Assembly (NCBI GenBank): GCA_023451115.1
Contig: JAEXFV010000154.1
Coordinates: forward strand, 1-64,000
Source of the DNA: Bacillota bacterium
GTDB lineage: Bacteria; Bacillota; Clostridia; Christensenellales; CAG-138
Length of the DNA: 64,000 bases
Reading direction: 5' to 3'
In this document: piece after piece, positions 35,358 through 42,783 of the stretch
Layout: the number at the start of each line of letters is the position of its first letter
Position numbering within the stretch: the first letter of the stretch is position 1
The notes under the pieces: generated by a model
Told to the model about the DNA's origin: nothing
Seen by the model: only the letters and a program-made list of their open reading frames with translations
The model's database searches: none
Made by a program: the position numbers and the translations under genes

Positions 35358-36656
35358 TTACGGAACAGACTGATAAAAGGTTTTTCCATGCTCCGTTGTG
35401 GAAAAGGCCCATTGGGCTACAGTGGGCAGCAATTCCCGGTTGCGCAGCCAAATGGTGTCAAATTCCCGCAGCGGCAGCGGACAGGAACGGGCGCCAATTT
35501 CAATGGTGAGGGAAGGAATGCCGCAAACAGAAATGGCCCAATCCTTGTAACCACCAAAGGATGTGCCGCTATCCGGCTCCAGGGAATATCCTGTGAGGGC
35601 GCTGACCTGTTGGCCTAACTGGCCGCTTGCTTCATTGGTAGGGCTGTTGGGACCGAACTGAGCAAAGATCTCACTGCCCATTGCATGGTAGCTGATCGTA
35701 GCGCAAAAAGGATAGCGCCGGGTGTATTCCACCAATGCCTGTGTTTCGGGCTCGCTTTGCGTTGCTTCTCCCCGCCAGCCTTCGCTGGAAGCTTCTGGCC
35801 GGGTGTTTACCCGCTCCCATCCTGCGTCAAAATTGCGGTTTAGGTCTACCCCATACGCGTTGGCCTTCCACTGGACATAATAAAAGTCTTCCTCTTCGGG
35901 CTGCACATAGCCGTGCGCTTGGTCCAGCAAAAAGATGGCTTGCTGCAACCCTTCCCCCCAGCCCTGTTGGCTAATGTGAACGCCGTCTGGATTTGCCATG
36001 GGAAACAGGTGGAAGCACACGCCTTCCAGGGGCTGGCCTTGCAGCAGCCGTTCCAGTTGCGCCATTACCAAAAGGCTGGTCATGTGCTCTCTGCCATGGA
36101 TCGACGCCTGCACCAAAATGTGGCATGGGGCCGATTGGTCCCCTACGATGGCCACGGGGATATCTCTGTTTTGCCGGGAAGTCCCTGCGCTTTCTACCTG
36201 AAGCTGAGGGTAGCGGGCACATAATGCTTGCAAATCTTCCAGCATTTGAGCGTGCGTATAGGCGTAAACCGGCTGCACAATGTTGCGGCCTGCCAACATA
36301 TCGTCAGGCGCCATAGGGGCCAGGTATCCTGCCAGCACATATCCCTCTTGCCCATCCTCCATTCGGATATGGGCAAAGCGTTCTACAAAGTCCAATACTT
36401 CAACCTGCGCCCCTTTTACCGCCTTGCCAATGGCGGGGGCCTCTGGAGACGGCGCCTGGCGCAGGTTTAAATATTCCAGGCAATCCACTCGGCAAAGCAG
36501 GGGTGGGGTGGTTTGCTCAGGCCCGGGGGAGAGATGCAAATAAGGGGTAGGTGATAAAGCAGGCTGCTGTATGCCGGTATGGCCGGTGCACCCCGCCGTG
36601 CAGAAAACAAGAAGGACGCTCATGTATATCGCTCCGATCCGCAATTGTTTTGTCAT
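35358..36656 (-). CDS. SH3b-M14 zinc carboxypeptidase, lipoprotein
   Basis: 432 aa. Lipoprotein signal with CTAGC lipobox (Cys about residue 23); an SH3b domain (about 55-115: LNLRQAPSPEAPAIGKAVKG ... GYVLAGYL); then a peptidase M14 domain with HGREH (zinc His and Glu), DLNRNFDAGW, YHAMG (third zinc His) and the catalytic Glu in LTIEIG. SH3-fused M14 enzymes of Firmicutes typically cut gamma-D-Glu-diaminopimelate bonds in wall peptides, so this is probably a wall-peptide peptidase on the outer face. GGGAGGG precedes ATG 36656. Likely co-transcribed with the metallophosphoesterase gene. Confidence 0.88.
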   Translation of the reverse strand: MTKQLRIGAIYMSVLLVFCTAGCTGHTGIQQPALSPTPYLHLSPGPEQTTPPLLCRVDCLEYLNLRQAPSPEAPAIGKAVKGAQVEVLDFVERFAHIRMEDGQEGYVLAGYLAPMAPDDMLAGRNIVQPVYAYTHAQMLEDLQALCARYPQLQVESAGTSRQNRDIPVAIVGDQSAPCHILVQASIHGREHMTSLLVMAQLERLLQGQPLEGVCFHLFPMANPDGVHISQQGWGEGLQQAIFLLDQAHGYVQPEEEDFYYVQWKANAYGVDLNRNFDAGWERVNTRPEASSEGWRGEATQSEPETQALVEYTRRYPFCATISYHAMGSEIFAQFGPNSPTNEASGQLGQQVSALTGYSLEPDSGTSFGGYKDWAISVCGIPSLTIEIGARSCPLPLREFDTIWLRNRELLPTVAQWAFSTTEHGKTFYQSVP

Positions 36657-36737
36657 GATGCCCTCCCATATATATGCTGTGGGCAAAAAAAGTGTGCTTT
36701 CCGCCCGCTCTGATTGTAACGGATTACGGGCTGTTTT

Positions 36738-36782
36738 GCAAAACCGGTTTTGCTTGACAAGGCAGGATAGATCTTGTACGTT
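36738..36782 (+). promoter_or_regulatory. Promoter of tcdA with an abutting 16-bp palindrome
   Basis: The perfect palindrome GCAAAACCGGTTTTGC (36738-36753) directly touches a TTGACA -35 (36754-36759), with a 17-bp spacer and a weak TACGTT -10. The palindrome sits where a repressor or activator would bind. It also lies upstream of the divergent M14 peptidase gene. Confidence 0.5.
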
Positions 36783-36842
36783 AACTGTGTCTACCCAATG
36801 GTTTCGCCAGGGAGAATATTTTGATGGATTTGAGGGAGCATG

Positions 36843-37559
36843 ATGCGAGAGCAGGAAGCCCGTAGCGCACTGTTATTGGGCGAAGAGGGTATGAAACGGT
36901 TGAACCGGGCTTATGTGGCCGTATTTGGCCTGGGCGGGGTAGGAGGCCACTGCGTGGAAGCCTTGGCGCGCGCTGGCATTGGCAGGTTGCATCTGGTGGA
37001 CGCAGATGTGGTGGAGCCAAGCAATTTGAACAGGCAGCTGGTAGCCACAAAAAATACCCTGGGCTTGCCCAAAACCCAGGCTATGGCCCAGCGGATTGAG
37101 GAAGTGGCGGATTGCGCCCTTACCCTGCAGCAAGGTTTTGTGTTGCCGGAAAATGTGGAACGTTTTTTACCAGAGGGGTTATCCTTTATCGTTGATGCTG
37201 TGGATACGGTGTCGGCCAAGCTGGCGTTGGTGAAAGCGGCAAATGAAAAGGGATTGCCGATCATTTCCTGCATGGGAGCAGGGAACCGGCTGGATCCTAC
37301 TGCGTTTTATATTACGGACCTGTTTGCAACCCAGGGCTGCGGCCTGGCCCGGGTAATGCGCAGAGAGTTGCGGAAAATGGGGATTGGGCAGCTGGACGTG
37401 GTATGTTCCAGGGAGCCGGCAGGGAAGCCCTGCATGGCGATTGCGCAAACCGGGAAAAAACGGCAGACCCCCGGCAGCATTGCCCCGGTGACAGCGGCGG
37501 CAGGATTGGCGTTGGCTGGATATGTGATACGGGCCATTGCCTTGCCGAAAGAAACATGA
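36843..37559 (+). CDS. tcdA: tRNA threonylcarbamoyladenosine dehydratase (TcdA/CsdL)
   Basis: 238 aa ThiF/E1-like enzyme that cyclises t6A37 of tRNAs to ct6A using ATP. Visible: the nucleotide motif VAVFGLGGVGGHCVEALARAGIG, DADVVEPSNLNRQL, DAVDTVSAKLAL, the GSIAPVTAAAGL C-terminal signature, and a SCMGAGNRLDP stretch. The ATG-ATG start is ambiguous by one codon; the second (36843) is 4 nt from GGGAG and the first only 1 nt. Single gene; the L,D-transpeptidase gene follows after 160 nt. Confidence 0.93.
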   Translation: MREQEARSALLLGEEGMKRLNRAYVAVFGLGGVGGHCVEALARAGIGRLHLVDADVVEPSNLNRQLVATKNTLGLPKTQAMAQRIEEVADCALTLQQGFVLPENVERFLPEGLSFIVDAVDTVSAKLALVKAANEKGLPIISCMGAGNRLDPTAFYITDLFATQGCGLARVMRRELRKMGIGQLDVVCSREPAGKPCMAIAQTGKKRQTPGSIAPVTAAAGLALAGYVIRAIALPKET

Positions 37560-37574
37560 ACAATTTGTAAAACC

Positions 37575-37611
37575 CGCCCGTATAAGGGCGAACCCCTTGT
37601 TTCCAAAGGGG
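37575..37611 (+). repeat. Two tandem small hairpins after tcdA
   Basis: CGCCC / GGGCG (37575-37590) and CCCCTT / AAGGGG (37593-37611). Neither is followed by a T-run. They lie between tcdA and the L,D-transpeptidase gene and could be a weak terminator or a leader structure. Confidence 0.4.
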
Positions 37612-37719
37612 ATGATTGGTAAAGTAATAATAAATTGGGGAGAATTTTCACCCCCCAGAAATTGGTTGCTCCCGAGGTTTCGGCCTTTGCCCACCTTTTA
37701 GCAGCATTGGAGGAATGAC

Positions 37720-39000
37720 ATGAAACGTATTGTAAGTTGTGTGTTGACATTGGCGTTGGCCTTTGCGGCCTTGCTGCCTGGAATGGCGCAGGCAAAGGTG
37801 ATTTCCGGCTATACCAGCAAGGTGGATTATGCGAATACGGATGCCAACCGCTATCAGATTGACATTGACTTGGTCAACCAGGTAATCACAGTATACGAAA
37901 GGGATTCTTCCGGCGCTTATACCAACATTGTCCTCCAAGGGCTGTGCACCACAGGCAATGCAGAAAATCCCACCGGTGCCGGCACGTTTAAACTGGGGCA
38001 TTTAAAGGAACGCTTCGGTTACTTTGTTGCGTTTGGCCAGTACGCCCAGTATTGGACACAGATTATTCGGGGCATATATATCCACTCCATCATGTACGAC
38101 AGCAAGGATTTGACCAAGCTGTCCAAAAGTGCCTATAACGGCTTGGGCAAGGCCTTATCCCACGGCTGTGTACGGGTGCTGCCGGAACATGCCCAGTGGA
38201 TATTCTACAATTGCCCGCCGGGGACTACCTGCGTGATTTCCAAAAATCGGGCGCAAAATCCTGCTCTGGTGAAATCGTTGAAGGAGCAGAAACCCAGCTA
38301 CAGCAGCCTGTATCACATTGTGGATACGAAGGCGGACCCCCCAATCTTGACCGCTACGGTAAAAGCCGACAGCGCGCCGGTGCGCACAGGCTTTTCTTCT
38401 TCCCGGGACACCACGGTGGTGACATTGGGTTATGGCGAGCAGGTAAAGCTGCTGCAGATTGGGCCGGACTGGTGTAAAGTGCAAACAGCAAAGGATAAGC
38501 TGGGATATATGAAGACCCAGTATTTGCAGTTTGATCCTGATGGCAGCGATAACAGGGTCACCTATTCCTACATTGCCAGCGAAAATACGGCCTTGTATCA
38601 AACTGCCAGCACCAAAGCTGCACAATTGGTTGCAATCCCCAAAGGCGCAAGCGTCAGCGTAATTGGAACACGGGATAAGTTTTGGTTTACCGCCTATGTA
38701 GACGGTCAGTTTGGCTATGTTCGCTCCCGCTATGTGAAACAGAGCCAAGGCTCGGTTGCATACCCGGAGATCCCCGCGCTGCAAGAGGGGAGTACGCAAA
38801 TCGGCCAGGGGGGCGCCAACGCCACTATAAAGCAGGGCATTGTGGCGAACTTCCGCAGCGGTCCCGGCATGGATTATGAGGTCATTGGGGAAATTCAAGA
38901 AGGCGTTGCCGTTACGCTGCTGGCTGTTGAAGGCAACTGGTATTATGTGGACGTCAATGGCCTTAAGGGTTATATCAGCGCTGTTTGCATTGATTTTTAA
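37720..39000 (+). CDS. L,D-transpeptidase (YkuD) with SH3 repeats
   Basis: 426 aa, exported (signal peptide to about residue 26, AQA). The YkuD domain covers about residues 42-178 and has the catalytic motif HS..(x)n..ALSHGCVRVLPEHA with nucleophile Cys150. Three SH3b-like repeats follow (about 205-260, 280-340 and 365-425), the last with NFRSGPGMDYEVIG. It forms 3-3 cross-links or attaches proteins to peptidoglycan outside the cell. The SH3 repeat style matches the SpoIID-like protein at 5989, suggesting a shared wall ligand. GGAGG lies 6 nt before the ATG. Confidence 0.92.
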   Translation: MKRIVSCVLTLALAFAALLPGMAQAKVISGYTSKVDYANTDANRYQIDIDLVNQVITVYERDSSGAYTNIVLQGLCTTGNAENPTGAGTFKLGHLKERFGYFVAFGQYAQYWTQIIRGIYIHSIMYDSKDLTKLSKSAYNGLGKALSHGCVRVLPEHAQWIFYNCPPGTTCVISKNRAQNPALVKSLKEQKPSYSSLYHIVDTKADPPILTATVKADSAPVRTGFSSSRDTTVVTLGYGEQVKLLQIGPDWCKVQTAKDKLGYMKTQYLQFDPDGSDNRVTYSYIASENTALYQTASTKAAQLVAIPKGASVSVIGTRDKFWFTAYVDGQFGYVRSRYVKQSQGSVAYPEIPALQEGSTQIGQGGANATIKQGIVANFRSGPGMDYEVIGEIQEGVAVTLLAVEGNWYYVDVNGLKGYISAVCIDF

Positions 39001-39011
39001 AGAAGTGCACA

Positions 39012-39047
39012 ATTAAAAAGGCCGGGCAGTTGCCCGGCCTTTTTAAT
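39012..39047. terminator. Bidirectional terminator
   Basis: A perfect 17-bp stem ATTAAAAAGGCCGGGCA / TGCCCGGCCTTTTTAAT with a GT turn, between the convergent L,D-transpeptidase and 77-aa hypothetical genes. Confidence 0.93.
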
Positions 39048-39061
39048 CAATGGATATGCGG

Positions 39062-39295
39062 TCATGGTTTCCGCTTCTTTTTTGCCGCTAAGTAAGACTT
39101 TGCTTCTTCTATGCTGGAAAAGGAAACTTGTTTAGAACAGGCGTAGGAAACGAAGTCATTCCATTGGGCAAGAGTAAACCGGCTTTCTGGAATGCCTAAA
39201 ATAAAACCACGGTCCACTTCCCAGTGGCGGGATATTCGCAAATCGGATACATAACACCCCATGTATTGGGAAAAATATTCATAAATGTCGTCCAT
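39062..39295 (-). CDS. Small hypothetical protein
   Basis: 77 aa, not recognised. Soluble, with a lysine-rich C-terminus (AAKKKRKP) and no signal peptide. It shows MDDIYEYFSQYMGCYVSDLR at the start and a helix-forming ESRFTLAQWNDFVSYAC middle. The ribosome binding site is weak (AGAGAG). It diverges from an XRE regulator gene with a repeat-rich region between them, so it may be its target, and it ends in a shared bidirectional terminator. Confidence 0.6.
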   Translation of the reverse strand: MDDIYEYFSQYMGCYVSDLRISRHWEVDRGFILGIPESRFTLAQWNDFVSYACSKQVSFSSIEEAKSYLAAKKKRKP

Positions 39296-39300
39296 TTTAT

Positions 39301-39480
39301 TTACTCTCTATGTTAAGAATTGGGCCTATTCCAATCTGTTATTTGGTTACTCTCCATGTTATAAATCGCTCCCCTTCCAGTATATTATAGGATAATAATC
39401 TCATTAAATCAATATTTAAACTATACTCCCCTATTTTAATAGGGTTATTTTCCAATGGTAAATCAATACTCTATATATTA
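39301..39480. promoter_or_regulatory. Repeat-rich divergent control region (candidate XRE operators)
   Basis: Direct repeats TTACTCTCTATGTTAAGAAT (39301) and TTACTCTCCATGTTATAAAT (39347) match at 17 of 20 positions and start 46 bp apart. A shorter relative TACTCTATATATTA (39467) abuts the XRE gene's ribosome binding site. A separate palindrome CCCTATT-TT-AATAGGG lies at 39429-39444. Spacing and placement suggest binding sites for the adjacent XRE protein controlling both divergent genes. Confidence 0.5.
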
Positions 39481-39491
39481 GAGGTGGTAGT

Positions 39492-39845
39492 ATGGAGTAT
39501 GATTTGCAATTGATTGGGCAGCGTATTCAAACAGCCCGTAAGGCAAGGCGATATACCCAGGATTATGTGTCCGCAAGGGCAAACATTGGAGAAAAATTTT
39601 TGAGTCAGATTGAATGTGGCAAGGCAGGCCTCTCTGTACAGACGCTGATTGCGCTATGCAAAATTTTGGAAGTCAGCCCAAATTACATATTGTTGTCCAA
39701 TATTCCTGACGAAGGGGATAACCATATCAACACGTTATTAAAGAAATTGTCCGCCAAGCAATTGCAGGATGCTGAAACCATACTGGAGCTGTTTGTGAAA
39801 AACTGCAACAATATCGGGCAAGAAAAAAACATGCAACAGCAATAA
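39492..39845 (+). CDS. XRE family transcriptional regulator
   Basis: 117 aa. The helix-turn-helix domain spans about residues 5-62 (IGQRIQTARKARRYTQDYVSARANIGEKFLSQIECGKAGLSVQTLIALCKILEVSPNYIL), of the type found in many Firmicute single-domain regulators. The helical tail LLKKLSAKQLQDAETILELFVKN probably dimerises. GAGGTGG lies 4 nt before the ATG. It diverges from the 77-aa gene across a repeat-rich region and is likely autoregulated. Confidence 0.9.
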   Translation: MEYDLQLIGQRIQTARKARRYTQDYVSARANIGEKFLSQIECGKAGLSVQTLIALCKILEVSPNYILLSNIPDEGDNHINTLLKKLSAKQLQDAETILELFVKNCNNIGQEKNMQQQ

Positions 39846-39879
39846 ACCGCTGGAGTCCTCTGGATCCAACGGTTTTATT
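39844..39879 (+). terminator. Probable terminator of the XRE gene
   Basis: AAACCG-C-TGGA pairs with TCCA-A-CGGTTT (one mismatch) around a 10-nt loop, followed by TTATTATG. It overlaps the stop codon of the XRE gene. Confidence 0.55.
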
Positions 39880-39921
39880 ATGTTACTTTTATAGAAGCGC
39901 CCCTTATCAGCTCGGGGGGGC

Positions 39922-40095
39922 TTAATGGGTGCGCAACCAGGCCAAGGCGTACAGGAGGCTTAGAAGCAATTGCAATACGAACAAGCCCCAGCATACGTTT
40001 TTGCGCAGGCGATCGTTACGGCGGCGGAAAATATCCACGCCGATCAATGGAACAATGGGGATCAAACCCGCACAAAAAAGAAACGCCGCGGTCAT
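39922..40095 (-). CDS. Small two-span membrane protein
   Basis: 57 aa: an N-terminal hydrophobic segment (MTAAFLFCAGLIPIVPLIGV), a strongly basic loop (FRRRNDRLRKN), and a second hydrophobic segment (CWGLFVLQLLLSLLYALAW). AAGGAG lies 7 nt before the ATG, an ideal ribosome binding site, and the frame ends in TAA. The basic loop predicts both ends outside and the loop in the cytoplasm. It is convergent with the XRE gene and diverges from the Dabb-uvrBA operon. Function unknown; small size makes it easy to miss. Confidence 0.65.
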   Translation of the reverse strand: MTAAFLFCAGLIPIVPLIGVDIFRRRNDRLRKNVCWGLFVLQLLLSLLYALAWLRTH

Positions 40096-40268
40096 GTCGG
40101 TTCTCCTTCCCTCTCAAAGCACGTTGTTTCCAGGTTGCCTTCCCCATCAAAGCCCCCGCTTTTCCGTTGGCAGGCAATCAGATAGATTGTTTGTATATAT
40201 AGGGTAACATGGGGGGCTAACCTGCCACAAGCTGTGGAATGCTGGAAAATAAAAAGCAGGAAAAACTA

Positions 40269-40282
40269 CGAACGAAAGTTTG
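40269..40282. promoter_or_regulatory. LexA (SOS) box of the Dabb-uvrB-uvrA operon
   Basis: CGAACGAAAGTTTG matches the B. subtilis-type LexA/DinR consensus CGAACRNRYGTTYC at 12 of 14 positions. It overlaps the -35 of the promoter driving a unit that contains uvrB and uvrA, classical SOS genes. Confidence 0.8.
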
Positions 40283-40308
40283 CATTATGGTATGCCGTTT
40301 GATATAAT
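40280..40308 (+). promoter_or_regulatory. Promoter of the Dabb-uvrB-uvrA operon
   Basis: TTGCAT, 17-bp spacer, perfect TATAAT. Transcription would begin near 40315, about 37 nt before the Dabb start codon. The -35 lies inside the LexA box. Confidence 0.7.
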
Positions 40309-40351
40309 CGTTACGGTATTATAATAATAAGGAAAAGCAGGAGGGCCAGAG

Positions 40352-40633
40352 ATGTTTAAGCATGTAGTCTGCCAGAAATTTGCAAACAAAGAGGATGCCC
40401 AGGAGGCGGCCCGGATGCTGCGGGCGTTGCCAGAGCAGGTTCCTTCTTTAATTTCCATGGAGGTTGGCGTCGATGAATTACAAAGCGAGAGGGCGTTTGA
40501 CCTGGTGCTGATTGCCACCTTTGAAAACGTAGAGGGCTTGCATGCGTATGACGTGCATCCTGCCCATGCTGCGGTACGTGCGTTCATCAAGCCCCGGCGG
40601 GTGGCTACCTGCTCTGTGGACTTTACCTGTTGA
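40352..40633 (+). CDS. Dabb family (stress-responsive A/B barrel) protein
   Basis: 93 aa ferredoxin-like alpha/beta barrel of the Dabb family: HVVCQKFAN near the start, VGVDELQSERAFDLVLIATFENVEGLHAYDVHPAHAAV in the middle. Members form dimers; some are enzymes in secondary metabolism, most are unassigned. AGGAGG lies 7 nt before the ATG. It is the first gene after a LexA-controlled promoter and 47 nt before uvrB, so it should be induced by DNA damage; its role there is unknown. Confidence 0.9.
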   Translation: MFKHVVCQKFANKEDAQEAARMLRALPEQVPSLISMEVGVDELQSERAFDLVLIATFENVEGLHAYDVHPAHAAVRAFIKPRRVATCSVDFTC

Positions 40634-40680
40634 CGGGGGCCTGAGCGAGATCCAACCATTGTTGCCGGCGGAGGAGTAGT

Positions 40681-42711
40681 ATGAATACGTTTCAGGTAGT
40701 GGCCCCGTACGAACCCCAAGGGGATCAGCCCCAGGCCATCGAACTGTTGAGCCAGGGCGTGTTGCGGGGGGATAAAAATCAAGTGCTGTTGGGCGTTACC
40801 GGCAGCGGAAAAACCTTTACCATGGCAAAAGTGATTGAGCGGGTACAAAAACCAACTTTGGTACTGGCGCACAATAAAACCTTGGCCGCTCAGCTTTGTT
40901 CTGAATTTAAAGAATTTTTTCCGGACAGCGCGGTGGAATACTTTGTGTCCTACTATGACTATTATCAGCCGGAAGCCTATATTGCATCTACCGACACGTA
41001 TATCGAAAAAGTAAGCACCGTCAACGATGAGATTGATAAGCTGCGGCATAGCGCCACCTGCGCCCTCAATGAACGGCGGGATGTGATCATCGTAGCGTCA
41101 GTGTCCTGCATTTATGCCCTGGGAGATCCGGAGGAGTATTTAAAACTCTCCATTTCCCTGCGCAGGGGGATGGAGATCGACCGGGATGCGGTGATGCGCC
41201 GCCTGGTGGATATTCAGTACCAGCGGAATGATTTTGAGTTTGACCGGGGCGCCTTCCGGGTGCGGGGGGATGTGTTGGAGATCTTTCCTATGAACTGGTC
41301 GGACAAAGCCATCCGGGTTGAGTTTTTCGGGGATGAGATTGAGCGCATCAGCGAGGTCAACCCGTTAACCGGGGAAATTTTGCTGGACCGTGCCCATGTG
41401 GCCGTATTTCCTGCCTCCCATTACGCTACCAGCCGGGACAAGCTCAACGCTGCCATGGATGAGATTGAGGGGGACATGTACAAGCGCGTGGCGGAATTTA
41501 AGGCGCAGGATAAGCTGCTGGAAGCCCAACGCATTGAACAGCGTACGTTGTATGACCTGGAGATGATGCGGGAAATTGGCTACTGTACCGGCATTGAAAA
41601 TTATTCCCGCTATTTTGACGGGCGCAAGCCGGGGCAGCCGCCCTTTACCTTGCTGGACTATTTCCCTGATGATTTTTTGCTGTTTGTGGATGAAAGCCAT
41701 GTAACGCTGCCCCAAGTGCGCGGGATGTACCGGGGAGACCGGGCCCGCAAAGACAGCCTGGTAGAGTTTGGCTTTCGTATTCCATCCGCGTATGATAACC
41801 GGCCTTTGCAGTTTGAAGAGTTTGCACAGCGCCTCAATCAGGTGATTTATGTTTCCGCTACCCCCGGGGAATACGAGTTGGGGCTTGCCACCCAGGTGGC
41901 AGAGCAAATCATCCGTCCCACCGGCTTATTGGACCCGGAGGTGATGGTGCGGCCGGTAAAAGGGCAGGTGGACGACCTGCTGGGGGAAGTACGCCAGATG
42001 GCGGAAAAAGGCTATCGGACGCTGGTGACTACCCTCACCAAGCGTATGGCAGAAAACCTTACGGAATATTTGGATGGAATGGGCGTGCGGGTGCGCTATA
42101 TGCACAGCGATATTGAAACCATTGAGCGCATGGAGATCATCCGGGATTTGCGCTTAGGGGAGTTTGATGTGCTGGTGGGCATCAACCTGCTGCGGGAAGG
42201 ACTAGATCTTCCGGAGGTAGGCCTGGTAGCAATTTTAGATGCGGATAAGGAAGGCTTTTTGCGCTCCACTACGTCTTTAATTCAAACCATTGGCCGCGCT
42301 GCCCGCAATGTGGATGGGCGGGTTATCCTATATGCGGATGAAATTACCCCTTCCATGCGGGTGGCTATGGATGAAACACAACGCCGCCGTGCCAAGCAGC
42401 AGGCTTATAATCAGGCCAACGGCATTACGCCCCAGAGCATCCATAAGGCTGTGCGCAGCGTGCTGGAGATTTCCTCCAAAGTAAGGGATCGGCAACAGGA
42501 ACTCAGCGGGGAAGAAAAACAGCAGCGTATCGAAATTTTGACCCAGCAGATGCGGGAAGCTGCCCAAGCGCTGGAATTTGAGGCTGCCGCCAAGCTCCGG
42601 GATGAGATGCTGGCACTCAAAGGGGAAGGCGGCGTTGCAGAGGCGGCGAAAAAGGCTGCGCCGGGTACGGTGGGCAGCAAGCGAAGAGCCCGGGGACGTA
42701 CCCGCAAATAG
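40681..42711 (+). CDS. uvrB: Excinuclease ABC subunit B
   Basis: 676 aa, full length. Walker [13 protein letters not shown], the beta-hairpin region [20 protein letters not shown] used for damage verification, helicase motif VDESH, motif [11 protein letters not shown], and a C-terminal UVR domain (about residues 615-650) that contacts UvrC. It loads at UvrA-marked lesions in nucleotide excision repair. GGAGGAG precedes the ATG. It lies between Dabb and uvrA in a unit under a LexA box. Confidence 0.98.
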   Translation: MNTFQVVAPYEPQGDQPQAIELLSQGVLRGDKNQVLLGVTGSGKTFTMAKVIERVQKPTLVLAHNKTLAAQLCSEFKEFFPDSAVEYFVSYYDYYQPEAYIASTDTYIEKVSTVNDEIDKLRHSATCALNERRDVIIVASVSCIYALGDPEEYLKLSISLRRGMEIDRDAVMRRLVDIQYQRNDFEFDRGAFRVRGDVLEIFPMNWSDKAIRVEFFGDEIERISEVNPLTGEILLDRAHVAVFPASHYATSRDKLNAAMDEIEGDMYKRVAEFKAQDKLLEAQRIEQRTLYDLEMMREIGYCTGIENYSRYFDGRKPGQPPFTLLDYFPDDFLLFVDESHVTLPQVRGMYRGDRARKDSLVEFGFRIPSAYDNRPLQFEEFAQRLNQVIYVSATPGEYELGLATQVAEQIIRPTGLLDPEVMVRPVKGQVDDLLGEVRQMAEKGYRTLVTTLTKRMAENLTEYLDGMGVRVRYMHSDIETIERMEIIRDLRLGEFDVLVGINLLREGLDLPEVGLVAILDADKEGFLRSTTSLIQTIGRAARNVDGRVILYADEITPSMRVAMDETQRRRAKQQAYNQANGITPQSIHKAVRSVLEISSKVRDRQQELSGEEKQQRIEILTQQMREAAQALEFEAAAKLRDEMLALKGEGGVAEAAKKAAPGTVGSKRRARGRTRK

Positions 42712-42783
42712 CCCGGTATGCTGATTGCAGGGAGATATACTGGGCGATAATGGATAAGAAAGGCAAGCAACACAGGAAAACAC

